This document shows positions 9,910 through 19,144 of a stretch of 59,342 nt of DNA, in pieces; position 1 is the first letter of the stretch; each line of letters starts with the position of its first letter. Under the pieces are notes generated by a model. The model was not told the origin of the DNA and ran no database searches. It saw only the letters and a program-made list of their open reading frames with translations. Location: positions 1-59,342 of the forward strand of contig JAQMWT010000218.1 of assembly GCA_029834535.1 (NCBI GenBank). The letters are read 5' to 3'. Source of the DNA: Chrysophaeum taylorii. Lineage: Eukaryota > Sar > Pelagophyceae > Pelagomonadales > Pelagomonadaceae. Both the position numbers and the translations under genes were made by a program.

Positions 9910-11367
9910 TCATAGCTTCCTCACATTGGTGGTGGTGTATTCTGTTGGCTGGAAGTGGTCCCGAACCTCGTGGAGCTTGTGGGCGAGGCACCCGGCGAGC
10001 GCGCAGGTGACAAAAAAGAGGGCGATGAACAGGATGGCCAGCGTCCGCCAGAGAGAGACGCTGGCTGCCGTGGTCTTCTTTTTGGAGGTCGTGGTGCTCC
10101 CGGTCGAAGAAGAAGAGGAAGAGGAAGAGGACCCCCCAGCGTCCCTTGGTGGGGTCGGCGCGAGGGTGGAGCTCGTCGGTTTGAGCGTCGTCGGCTCGTG
10201 CGTGGGCGCGAGCGTCTCGGTGGGCCCGGGCGACGGCGGGAACTTGGTGGTTGGTTCGGGATCCGTCGGCTTTGGCGGGGCCGATGGCTTGGGCGTGGGC
10301 TTGGGCGTGGGGTTCGGATAGGGCGCGACGGTCGCGTCGCTGCCGCCGCACCACGTCGTGTCCGTGCACTGCTCGCAGTTAGCCTGGCTCTGCGCGCAGT
10401 AATTGGTCGAATCGGCGAACGACTCGCACGCCGCGCAGACGTCCGTCGACGACCCCGGCGGGGGGTAAAAGCAGCACCCGCTTTGCGTCGGGCCGCGGGT
10501 CGGGGGCAGCGTGGTTGGCGCGGGCGAGTAGGTCGGCTTTGGGGAGGAAGTCGGCGCCTTGGTCTCCCGGTAGTCGGGGTAGTCGTCGTCGTCGAGGGGC
10601 TCGGTCCCCGAGAGCGCGACGAGTTCCTGGGGGCACTTGACGCGCCGAAATCGCACGTAGGGGTTGTCGGACTTGCCGTTTTCGGTCTTCCACGAGTACG
10701 ACGCCGAGTAGCGCCACTCGCACCCCGGCCGCAATTCGTCCGGCAAATCGACGCACCCCGTCGCGTCGTCGCATCCGCCGTAGTTGTTTCCGCAGTCAAA
10801 GTCCTCGGTCTCGTAGCCAGGAAACTGGATCGGGCACCCCGACGTGAAGATACCTTGGCCCGCGCCAGGAATCTGTAGGTCGAACGAGTGCGAACCGGTC
10901 ACGTCGTACCCAATATTCGTCACTTGAATGATATGCTGTTTCCCCACGATATCGGGGTGTGCGCCACCACCGTACGAAAACTCCTCCGCAGTCCACCGGA
11001 GCTCGTAGCACTCGCCGCAGTTCTCGTCCCCGTTCAGTCCGCTCTTCCCGCCGACGGCGGCGGCCGCGAACCCCATCGTCACGCCTTCCGCGACGTCAAA
11101 CGGTTGGTGGTCGGCACAGCTCGCTGCCGTACCTCCATCGCACACGCTTGTCGTGTCGGGGTCGTCGAGGGTTTCTCCGGTTTCGGCTTCGCAAGATCGA
11201 ACAGGGTTCGTGACGCTCCCCTTGCCGGACCACGAACACGACGGCTTGCAACAGTCCCAGTATCCGGTCGTGTAGGTTCCCGTGGTCCATTGCGCGTCGT
11301 CGTCGTCCTCCTCGGTGGCCGCCACCGCGCCGAGCCAGAACACCAACCAACTACTGAGCACCAGCAT
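9910..11367 (-). CDS. GH45 endoglucanase with Cys-rich module, PT-rich linker and C-terminal membrane anchor
   Basis: 485 residues. A signal peptide (about residues 1-18) is followed by a glycoside hydrolase 45 catalytic domain (about 30-255), a family that cleaves internal beta-1,4-glucan bonds of cellulose with inversion. TTGYWDCCKPSCSW holds the catalytic Asp (38), and VTNIGYDV and SFDLQIPG hold the other conserved Asp residues (155, 163), equivalent to Asp10, Asp114 and Asp121 of Humicola Cel45A. Many Cys residues are conserved. A Pro/Thr linker leads to a small Cys-rich module (GCCFYPPPG to CTDTTWCGG, about 296-342), probably carbohydrate-binding, then a long PT-rich stalk and a transmembrane helix near 443-465 with a short tail. 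This predicts a cell-surface enzyme. ATG at 11367 is the only start that keeps the signal peptide. A truncated, decayed copy lies at 57740-58606. All catalytic residues are intact here. Confidence 0.88.
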   Translation of the reverse strand: MLVLSSWLVFWLGAVAATEEDDDDAQWTTGTYTTGYWDCCKPSCSWSGKGSVTNPVRSCEAETGETLDDPDTTSVCDGGTAASCADHQPFDVAEGVTMGFAAAAVGGKSGLNGDENCGECYELRWTAEEFSYGGGAHPDIVGKQHIIQVTNIGYDVTGSHSFDLQIPGAGQGIFTSGCPIQFPGYETEDFDCGNNYGGCDDATGCVDLPDELRPGCEWRYSASYSWKTENGKSDNPYVRFRRVKCPQELVALSGTEPLDDDDYPDYRETKAPTSSPKPTYSPAPTTLPPTRGPTQSGCCFYPPPGSSTDVCAACESFADSTNYCAQSQANCEQCTDTTWCGGSDATVAPYPNPTPKPTPKPSAPPKPTDPEPTTKFPPSPGPTETLAPTHEPTTLKPTSSTLAPTPPRDAGGSSSSSSSSSTGSTTTSKKKTTAASVSLWRTLAILFIALFFVTCALAGCLAHKLHEVRDHFQPTEYTTTNVRKL

Positions 11368-11520
11368 CCTCTCGCGTTGTTCCCTTCTTCTTCTCTCTAC
11401 AACCGGTATCCGCCGACGTCATCATTATTACACTCTAGTGGTGACGACGACCCTATCTTCTTCTTCGGTCCGTACAGAAGTAAGTGTACGTACATCTTGG
11501 ATTATTCAAAGAAAAAAGAA

Positions 11521-13044
11521 CTAGTAGGCGGTTCGCGGCTTTTTGCGCGGCGAAGAAGAAGAGGAAGAAGAAGAAGACAGGGGGGATTTTTTTTTTTTTT
11601 CTCCAGCGGGGGACGTTGAGGGGCGGATGCGGGCCAAGTCGGTGCGGACGTAGAAGAGGATGTAGCCCTCGGAGTGGTGGACCTCCTCGAAGTCGACCTC
11701 GTTGACTTTGGTGTCATCGCAGACGAACCACTTGCCGCCCTCGTGGACATAGCAGGTGTAGTGGCCGCGCGCGACGTCGGCGCCCGAGTGGTTGACAACG
11801 GCCCAGAGCGTGAAGGCGTGTTTCGGGGGGGGGGTGGCTGCACTATTTCGAAAGGGAGAGAGGTGGGGGCCGAGGTCGCATGCGGGGGGGAAGTCGAGAT
11901 GCTCGGTGATCTTGCGGTCCTTGCGGGCGTCAAAGCGCTTCAGGTGGATCACCAAGACGTTGGGGAGTTTCTCGACGGTGAGTTGCTTGGAGCGCGAGAC
12001 CGTTCGGCCGCAGGCCTCGCAGACGGTCGTCTCGGGGAGCATCTCCGGCGAAGTAAAGCGGTCGAGGCACTCCTCGAGCTTGAGGGGCGCGCTGTCGTCT
12101 AAAGCCAGCGAAAGGTCGAGAAAGGGCTCGCGCGTGGAGCTCGTCGCCCCGCAGGCCGCGCACACGACGTCGCTCCGGAGCGAACCGCAAAAGACCTCGC
12201 GAATAAAGTTAAGTCCGCGATTCTTTCCGGCGTCGACGCGCTTGGCGAGGGCGTCTAGCAAGACCATAAGAAACTCGTGCGCATCCTGCTGCTCGTAGCC
12301 GGCGAGGCGGTCGGCGACCTTCCAGGTCGCGTAGAGCATGCGATGCGGGACGACCGCGTCGTCGGCTTTTTCGTCGTCGTCGAAGACCGCCGCGAAGATC
12401 GTCGCCATCTCGCAGGCCAGGCACGTCGACTCGCCGCAGCGCTCGTGTCCGCCGTGGAGGAAAAACGCTTGGAAGGGCGGAGAGTGCACGAGGACCTGGA
12501 GGATGCAGGACATGAAGCACGTGTTTCCCATATTGTGGAAGCCGCGCAAGCCGTGATGCTGCCTCTCCTCGGGCCGCGACGTTATCGCCGTCAAGCTCGG
12601 GACGTCGGCGCCCTCGAGGCACCGCGTCATCCAGCCGTGGGACCCCTTGCGCTCGGGCTCCTTCTCCTTGAGGGCCGCCGGCACGGCGCGGTCGTACACG
12701 AAGTCGCCGCACCGCTGGCAGTACACTTCGAATCTCTCGAGGTGGACGGCGAACGCGTGGCCGCACCGCACGAGGTGCCACTGGATGTGCCGGCCCTCGA
12801 CGCCCCGACGTCGCCGGAAGGGAGACCAGCACCCGACGTAGTTGCAGTGGAGGCACGCCATCAGGTCGTCGCCTCGGGCGAGCCGGTCGAGGCCGCAGGT
12901 CGCGCAAGGGCCCGCGCGCCGCCTCGCGGCCTCGGCCTCGCTCGCCCACCGACTCGCGTCCCCCCGTAAAGCAGCGAACCGCGCCTCGAGCAACGACACC
13001 TCGTACCCAGACACGCTCTGGATGTGCACACATCGCTCTCGCAT
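11521..13044 (-). CDS. Ubiquitin-specific protease of the USP22/Ubp8 type
   Basis: 507 residues from the ATG at 13044 (the open frame extends to 13074 but begins with GTG). An N-terminal ZnF-UBP-like finger (about 47-115, CATCGLD, CLHCNYVGCW, HLVRCGHAFAV, CQRCGDFVYD) precedes a USP catalytic domain. Its Cys box is GFHNMGNTCFMSC (Cys176), then EQQDAHEFLM, two CxxC zinc pairs (CAACG, CEACG), and the His box RGHYTCYVHEGGKWFVCDD (His428). The order ZnF-UBP then USP and the overall size match Ubp8/USP22, the deubiquitinase of the SAGA coactivator that removes ubiquitin from histone H2B. A Ser-rich, basic C-terminus (PRKKPR) may be a nuclear signal. It is divergent from the C2H2 gene, with 35 bp between the ATGs. 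A decayed, inverted partial copy is at 58597-59263. Assignment to SAGA is by family resemblance. Confidence 0.85.
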   Translation of the reverse strand: MRERCVHIQSVSGYEVSLLEARFAALRGDASRWASEAEAARRRAGPCATCGLDRLARGDDLMACLHCNYVGCWSPFRRRRGVEGRHIQWHLVRCGHAFAVHLERFEVYCQRCGDFVYDRAVPAALKEKEPERKGSHGWMTRCLEGADVPSLTAITSRPEERQHHGLRGFHNMGNTCFMSCILQVLVHSPPFQAFFLHGGHERCGESTCLACEMATIFAAVFDDDEKADDAVVPHRMLYATWKVADRLAGYEQQDAHEFLMVLLDALAKRVDAGKNRGLNFIREVFCGSLRSDVVCAACGATSSTREPFLDLSLALDDSAPLKLEECLDRFTSPEMLPETTVCEACGRTVSRSKQLTVEKLPNVLVIHLKRFDARKDRKITEHLDFPPACDLGPHLSPFRNSAATPPPKHAFTLWAVVNHSGADVARGHYTCYVHEGGKWFVCDDTKVNEVDFEEVHHSEGYILFYVRTDLARIRPSTSPAGEKKKKSPLSSSSSSSSSPRKKPRTAY

Positions 13045-13079
13045 AATTAAGTAATCCCTTTCTGGGCCCAACACGTGGT
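13045..13079. promoter_or_regulatory. 35-bp divergent intergenic promoter region
   Basis: Only 35 bp separate the ATG of the deubiquitinase (13044, minus) from the ATG of the C2H2 membrane protein (13080, plus). Any core promoter elements must lie here or inside the 5' coding ends. The E-box-like cacgtg at 13073-13078 is the only motif that stands out. Confidence 0.4.
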
Positions 13080-13808
13080 ATGACTTCGTGCGCGCGCGAT
13101 GCTTCTCGGATTGCCCGCTTCCTGCTCCGACGCCGAGTCGATGAAGACCCGCCCGAGGCCTGCGTGCTGCGCCATGACCGCTACGCCCTCGACGAGGCCC
13201 GCAAGACGCCCGTGCGCTGGAACCTCTGGCGTTGTCGCGTCTGTGGCAAGCAATTCTCCTCCGAACTATACCTCGACCGCCACTTCGACAACCGCCACCC
13301 CCCCAACGCGACCAAGCCTTGCATCGCCGATCTCTGCCCGGCCCTCGACTGCGCCGCGGCCCCGACCCTCGCGCGCACGCCGCTCGCCCGTGCTTCTTCC
13401 AAGCGCCGAGTCGGCCGACGCGACCGCGGACGCTCCAAGCGCCGCGCGGCGCGCTACGCCGTCGCCTGCGAAGACCCCGCGGACGCCATCGCCCAATGCC
13501 GCAAGGCCTTTGGGGACTGTGGCCTCGACCTGGCTACCTGCGACCGCCTCGTCTGCGACGCCGGACGCCTCCGCCTCGACGATACTACGAACGCGCCTCT
13601 CGTCCTTGCTCCCCCATCCCAACAGGGGACGAGTCCCGCCGTCGTCGCGCTCTACGCGGTCTTCCTCATCATCTTCTACGTCTTCCTCGCCCTCCAGACC
13701 ACCGACCACCCCCCGCGCCGACGCCCCCCGCGTACCAACCGACGCCCCCCGCGTACCAACCGACGACCAACTACAGCGCCCAAGCTCCGCCGCGCGCACC
13801 GCGACTGA
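13080..13808 (+). CDS. C2H2 zinc-finger protein with one C-terminal transmembrane helix
   Basis: 242 residues starting at ATG 13080. One classical C2H2 finger is visible at about residues 50-74 (CRVCGKQFSSELYLDRHFDNRH), followed by a Cys-containing segment (CIADLCPALDC). A basic region rich in Arg/Lys follows, then a hydrophobic helix (VVALYAVFLIIFYVFLAL, about 188-206) and a basic Arg/Pro tail. A finger combined with a membrane anchor is uncommon. It could be a tail-anchored ER or nuclear-envelope protein. The pairing of a finger with a downstream Cys motif resembles a conserved protist/plant protein family, but I cannot name it. The frame is supported by the finger and by the divergent partner at 13044. 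Confidence 0.65.
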   Translation: MTSCARDASRIARFLLRRRVDEDPPEACVLRHDRYALDEARKTPVRWNLWRCRVCGKQFSSELYLDRHFDNRHPPNATKPCIADLCPALDCAAAPTLARTPLARASSKRRVGRRDRGRSKRRAARYAVACEDPADAIAQCRKAFGDCGLDLATCDRLVCDAGRLRLDDTTNAPLVLAPPSQQGTSPAVVALYAVFLIIFYVFLALQTTDHPPRRRPPRTNRRPPRTNRRPTTAPKLRRAHRD

Positions 13809-16743
13809 CTCGCTCACTTTCTGACTGACTGACGGACCGTAGCGCCGCCCGCGTTGCGTAGGGGCGAGGGCCGCGGCTTTTGGGGGATTGTACACGTCGG
13901 AGCTCGTCGTCCGGCAGATCGGCGCACCCACCTTGGTGCCACAAGGTCCATCGTCCTCGGTGTGTACAGGCGATCACAGGATCCATTCAACTGCCACGTC
14001 GTCGTCCTCAAGTTCCAGGTTGTCGTTCGAGAACCCCCGCTGCAACGTCACATTCGGCAATCGATGTCCTACCATCGCACGCGCTCTCAGTGTTTGTCCC
14101 GTTTTCGCATGATAATTTATTTTGTAATACTAATACGGCTGGCTGGCTGGCCGTGAAGAAGAGGCCGGATTGCTACAGTCCTGGTCGCGGAGGTCCGTTG
14201 CGCGTCGTCGGCCGTCGCCGCGGAGCTTGCAAGAAAATCAGTCTTAGAGAGAGAGCTCCTCCAACTACATCATCTCGGCGGGTCGCCACCTCGAGAGGAG
14301 CCTGGCGTGCTTCGAGGGAAGCCGCCTGGGTGCCGGATCTCGATGACCTGCGGCGCGGGCGGCGCGGCCTGGTTGGTGGCTGTCGTAGTTCAATAGCGGT
14401 GCAACCATCCAAGTTAGCTCGAACCGTAGAAGAGGGTGGTCCGAGCCCTACGTGTCGTGAATGCTCGACGGCATTGACCTGAGCGCTCGGGCTAGGGCCA
14501 CAATGAGGCCAATAAAAAATTCGTTATGCTTCCGGGAGATGTCAGTCCTCGGTGGCTGCACGACAAATTCTGCGCCGACCATCGCTCGTACCATCAAGAT
14601 TAGCTATCTCCGCATGTGGGGGATCATACCGGAGGCCAGTGCACTATGGCCACGCGATCGCGAGGAACACGCCGCGCGAAAAAAAGGTCAGAAATCGTCT
14701 TGAGGTCAGAAGTAAGGAACTTCGAGGATTCGACAGGCTGGGTATAAAAGAGATTCGGTCAAAAAAATGAATGTTATTCACTCACCAGACGTTCACGACG
14801 GGCCATAGAAGATCCTTCAGGTGGAGAATTTACGTTTTGACGTAAGAAGAAGGTCATTGCAAGACGATCATTGCCAAGGACAAACCTTCATCGCAAGTTA
14901 ATTCGCGTACTCACCAGGATAAGACACATGAATGCCACCTTTGCGATGATGAGTTTAGGGCGAGTGTGACTCGGTCGCATTGACAGCAGCCAAGGATACG
15001 AATCAAGCTTTGTTGCACAAACCTTCGTTGCGTGCTCCGAGTTTTGACGTGAAATCCTCGAAGAGGTTGCACGGTTCAGATTTGCACGCTGCAGGAGCAC
15101 GTTCGCCGAGTTTTGACTCGAACTGCCAGTGTCTACCACCACACATTAAGTTTCGAGCTTATTCGCTGTCGAGATTGCTCCCTCGTCATCGAAAACCAGG
15201 AGCGGGATCGGTGTTTTGGATTGTAACAGAAAGCAGTTCGGGCGAAACTCGACACAGTCTCCCTAAGCTTCATTAGAATCTGAGGCTGCAGCATGCGAAA
15301 GGTGGACTTACCAGCGGCGATATTATGTCGCTTAGACGAACGACCATGAGAAAAGGTAGCCAAAAGCAAAACAGCAGTTAGCCGTCGAAGATCCGAGTCT
15401 CTCGACATTTTTGTCGACCCCCCCCTTCACAACACGACTCCGCATCCACGCCCTCGTAAGCACATGCTCCGTGTTGTCGGTGGTGGCAGCCTACGGCGTA
15501 GGCTTGGCACGTAGTCCTCCGTGAGTTCACTAGCTCGTCTCTCGTCAGCAAAGTCTATTTCACTCTCGCTCGATAATGCGCGCAGCGGCTGGGCTTAATT
15601 CCTTTTTTTTTTCTCGCGACGTGCGGTTCCTCTGCACTTGCGCGCGACTGGCTGGGTTTCGTCGGAAGCCATTTAAAGTGCGAGACTGTGCCAAACCGTC
15701 CCGGCTCGGGTTGCTCTTCTTGTTGTTGTTTCCTATTGTCGCGTGCTGTGTTCTTGCTGGCTGTTGTAACGCTACAAACCATCAACATTCTGAGCGACTA
15801 AGGGGTCTGCTTTAAATCTTCAAGCCGAGGTCGACATAAAATGGCCTAAGTAATTTGCTAAATAAAACTCGGCCTTTATAGCATGTTCTTGTTCCTCTCC
15901 CTTCCTCTGCGATCCTCCATTCTTACTCTTTGAGCGCGGGCGTTGCTTGCCTTAAAGAAACAATGGTGTGCTTGCCGACAGTGTCTTCAGCTGAGGATAA
16001 CTGGAGCTCGTCACACAGGTGATTTCGGAAAAGCGTGGATAGCAGTTGGTTCTGGAGACTACATCCTAGTTAACTCTGTGGTTTATGTAGCACAAAGTCG
16101 CTCGCAGCCCGACCACATGTTCGCGCTTGGGTTCTTGTTACCTATAGTGAAGTTGAGGCAAACCTATAGCGCCGTAGGCAGCAGCTAATACCAACAACAG
16201 GGAGCATAATATACACAGGTGGACGTGTGGGGACGAGATGATGAGAATAGGTTCGACGACAGCCTCTCTTCTTGCAGACGCGCGCGGGTCATTTCGGCGA
16301 CGGGCGGGTTTGTTGAAGACGGCAAGCCAATTAGTAATAATCGACAAAAATGTCGTGTTTTTTCGTTTTGCAATTTTCGTGACTGATTATTATTCCTCAT
16401 CGTGCTCGACAATGTGCATGATCTCACTCCCTAATAGTGTCGCCACGACTATCCCCCGACACCACGCGCATATCTACTAGCACCTGTGAACAGCAGACCT
16501 TGGCGACATAGGGTGTGCGGAGTGCGCGTCGGCGAAATAGCCGCGTACTTATTTGGCAACAACAACAACAACAACAACAACAACAACGAATTTTATCATA
16601 CCGCGGTCGGCCACAAAAAAAAAAAACGCCGCCGAAGCATATGGAGGGGTCCCCCCACCACCCCTATATTCTCCAACATGCTGGCGAGCGTCTTCCCTCG
16701 CACCTACATTATGATGACGACACCAATAAGCACTGGTCATGAC
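13809..16743. other. 2.9-kb intergenic region without a recognisable gene
   Basis: Only short open frames (under about 200 codons, without recognisable motifs) occur on either strand. From about 14,460 the sequence is noticeably less GC-rich than the neighbouring genes. A (CAA)n microsatellite lies at 16557-16587. I saw no tRNA, snRNA or rRNA. A small multi-exon gene or an lncRNA cannot be excluded; the longest plausible small frame (15576-15815, plus) contains a hydrophobic stretch but resembles nothing I know. Confidence 0.5.
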
Positions 16744-19011
16744 TCAATCCCCTTTGTGGTCGACGCCGTCACCCTTATGGTCGTCGTCGGAAACATCTTG
16801 GGCAACGCGGTCACTCTTAGGGTCGTCGTCGCCGGCAACATCGTGGGCAACATGGTCGTCGTCGTTTGATGGCCGTGCGATGGAGGAAAGCGCGGCATGG
16901 AGTTTGTTGCGCTCGTCGTGTTGGGGCGTAGTGAGTGGAGTCGCGAGGCGGCGGAGGTAGACGGTGGTCGCGAGAGAGACCGCGATCATCTTGGAGGAGA
17001 GAGCGTTCTTGCCCGATGCGAGGGCGAGAGAGGGTCGCATGCGCGGTGGGTCGACTTGGATGCCGAGGTCGCGCGCGACATCGTCCACGTGAAGTAGCGG
17101 TGTTTTTTTCAGGAGGTCGAAGACGAGGAGGCGACCGTGGGCATAGAGCGCGAAGAAGACGGACGGTCGATGCGAGGACCATTTGACGTCAGAAACGGGC
17201 GTCGGGATGCTGTCGTCGTCGTCATCGTCGTCTTGGGCTGCCACGGTGCCTTTCGAGTCAAAAGTAAGGACCGGGTCCGGGCGGTCGAGTTTGTGGAGCC
17301 TAATATCGCCGTCGAGCTGGCCGACGAGGATCAAGTCAGGGATGCTGAGGGCGAGGGCGGTCACTCTCGAGAGAGCATCGTCGTCTACGACTGTGTTGGG
17401 ATCGTAGACGGGCGCGCAATAAGCCAAAGGTGGCACGGGGGTGGGTCCACCGAAGGAGCAGCGAACGACGTGTCCGGGTCGGGAGAGACCGACAAATAGA
17501 TCATCGGGGTTCGTCGCGTCGATCGTCGCCGCGCACACGGCGAGCGCGCGCGGTGGTGCCGGATTTGCTTCGTCTGCGGGAGTAGTCTCGAGGTCCACGT
17601 CGACTGCCGGATGGGTCACCAGCATCCCTTCGTCTTCTTCGTCTCCGGGAAAAAAGAGCTTGGTAGGCACGCCAGCCCAGATGATGCAGGCCTTGGCGAG
17701 GCGGAGGATAATTTTTGCCCCCGGCTTGGCCCCGAGATCGTAGACGGTTTCGTCGTCGTCGTCATCATCATCTTTTTCTTTCGCTTTTGTGACGTCCCAG
17801 AGGCAAGCGAAGCCCGCCGCGTCGATCGAGACGAGCTCGAAGAAGAAACCTCCTCTGGGGACTGCCTCGACGGCCACCAGCGCGTCGCGGTGCGCGACGG
17901 GGGTACCCGCGAGGCAGGCGGTGTTGTAGGCCGGTTCGGGTGCTGCATCTCTCAGGTCCCAGATCATGACGTAACCGCCGTCGGTGCCCGCCGCGACCGC
18001 CGGCGCGCTTCTCGGAGAAGGTGGTCCGCACACGCACGTTACTCGGCCGGGCCCTACAAGGACGCGACGTTGCGTCGTCGCGTCCCACACAGAAATAAGA
18101 TCGCCGCCGCGCGTGTCGCTCCACACGAAAATGGTCGACGGTCGCGCGCGCGAGAAGACGGCGCCGGCGCCCTCGGCCAGTCTTCGCCACTTTTCGTCCG
18201 CGAAAATCTCTCCCGCCTCCTCGTCTCGCGTCTCCTCCTCGAGGAGCGCTTCGATCACGGGTCCGACGTGGCGCGCAAAGGCGGCCAGTCGCCGCGTCGA
18301 AGGCGCCTCGAAGCTCACGGAGCGGCCGCGCACGAGATTCTCGAGGCTCGCGTCGTCGTGGCCCAGCGCGAACTGCATCTCCACGTCCCGCTGCTCGAGG
18401 CCCTCGGTCTCGACGTCGACTGTCCGCCTGTCGTCGGCCGGCCCGCACCCATACTCGCGCTGGGGTGCCCCTTTCGACCGCATTCGCACCCTGTACCACT
18501 GGTAAGACGTCGTCGGCGGCTGTTCGAACGCGAGGAACCTCTCGGGCGTCAGCGTCAGCTGCTCGCGAACGCGCTTGGCGCGCGCGACGCGCGGGTCGAG
18601 GCCCTCTACTCTCAGTCGCGCCGTTCTCGGACGACCCTTGGCACTCTTCTTCGTTTTCTTCTCCTCGATTGGCTCATCCTTGGGGACCGCCTTGTTGGCA
18701 ATTTCCGCCGCGGCGAGGCGCGACGCGCGCTCGGCGGTCCCCGCGTTCTCCAACTTGACCGACTCCTGGATTGCCTCGACGTCATCTTCCAACGCCGCCG
18801 GCGGCGGCGCCTTCGCCGGAATCGACGACACGCGCTGCTTGGGCATCGCCGGCGCCTGCAGCACCGTTTCCTCGTACTCCTCGAAGTCGTCGTCGTACTC
18901 ATCCTCCACCTCCACAGGCTCCTTCTTCTTCTTCTTCTTCTCGTTCGCAGCCTTGGCTCTGCTCGACGACGACGACGACTTGGCGCCGCCCGACTTCTTC
19001 GCCTTATTCAT
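16744..19011 (-). CDS. WDR60-like cytoplasmic dynein-2 intermediate chain
   Basis: 755 residues from ATG 19011; the open frame runs on to 19539 but overlaps the divergent gene, so the internal ATG (MNKAKKSGG) is preferred. A basic, low-complexity N-terminus is followed by the acidic EVEDEYDDDFEEYEE box characteristic of WDR60/FAP163, a charged central region, and WD40-type beta-propeller repeats (VAAGTDGGYVMIWDLRD, SIDAAGFACLWDVT, VGQLDGDIRLHKLD, ALYAHGRLLVFDL). WDR60 is an intermediate chain of the dynein-2 motor that drives retrograde intraflagellar transport, so the organism probably makes cilia at some stage. The Asp runs between blades and the short repeat near the C-terminus (VAHDV, DDDPKSD, DDHKGD) are simple-sequence expansions. 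The divergent partner is the giant protein 133 bp away. Confidence 0.75.
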   Translation of the reverse strand: MNKAKKSGGAKSSSSSSRAKAANEKKKKKKEPVEVEDEYDDDFEEYEETVLQAPAMPKQRVSSIPAKAPPPAALEDDVEAIQESVKLENAGTAERASRLAAAEIANKAVPKDEPIEEKKTKKSAKGRPRTARLRVEGLDPRVARAKRVREQLTLTPERFLAFEQPPTTSYQWYRVRMRSKGAPQREYGCGPADDRRTVDVETEGLEQRDVEMQFALGHDDASLENLVRGRSVSFEAPSTRRLAAFARHVGPVIEALLEEETRDEEAGEIFADEKWRRLAEGAGAVFSRARPSTIFVWSDTRGGDLISVWDATTQRRVLVGPGRVTCVCGPPSPRSAPAVAAGTDGGYVMIWDLRDAAPEPAYNTACLAGTPVAHRDALVAVEAVPRGGFFFELVSIDAAGFACLWDVTKAKEKDDDDDDDETVYDLGAKPGAKIILRLAKACIIWAGVPTKLFFPGDEEDEGMLVTHPAVDVDLETTPADEANPAPPRALAVCAATIDATNPDDLFVGLSRPGHVVRCSFGGPTPVPPLAYCAPVYDPNTVVDDDALSRVTALALSIPDLILVGQLDGDIRLHKLDRPDPVLTFDSKGTVAAQDDDDDDDSIPTPVSDVKWSSHRPSVFFALYAHGRLLVFDLLKKTPLLHVDDVARDLGIQVDPPRMRPSLALASGKNALSSKMIAVSLATTVYLRRLATPLTTPQHDERNKLHAALSSIARPSNDDDHVAHDVAGDDDPKSDRVAQDVSDDDHKGDGVDHKGD

Positions 19012-19144
19012 CACTCTTGTTGCAACTAACGCGCCGAAACTTGGGGTAAGGGTGGTGGTAGGTGTGTGATGAATGACGCCGCCAGAATAATGCTCTCTTT
19101 CTTCGTCCAAACACAGAAGGGTAAGGGTTAAGTGTTCAAAGAAG
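19012..19144. promoter_or_regulatory. 133-bp bidirectional promoter between WDR60-like gene and giant repeat gene
   Basis: The ATGs of the two divergent genes lie at 19011 (minus) and 19145 (plus). No clear TATA box was seen. Co-expression of the two genes is possible but is an inference from spacing alone. Confidence 0.4.

Larger units (their letters stand above)
6953..10925. repeat. Large duplicated block, copy 1 (partner 55059-58606)
   Basis: The block comprises the LTR-like segment, the minus-strand RT/RNase H fragment, the plus-strand integrase fragment and the 3' two-thirds of the GH45 gene. The same order and orientation recur at 55059-58606. Homology starts at cgatgctatgaa in both copies and ends in the GH45 coding region at about 10,925, where the second copy switches to an inverted segment. 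Copy 1 is the more intact: its GH45 frame is complete. Copy 2 lacks about 205 bp (8,022-8,229 here) of the RT and has many short deletions. Confidence 0.85.

Noticed and set aside
13809..16743. Search for tRNA, 5S, U6 or spliced-leader genes
   Set aside because: No T-loop/acceptor pairing or conserved snRNA core was found by eye here or in the other gene-free stretches.
17611..19029. 472-codon plus-strand frame opposite the WDR60-like gene
   Set aside because: Biased Arg/Leu/His composition typical of an antisense shadow of a GC-rich gene; the opposite strand has clear WD40 and acidic motifs.
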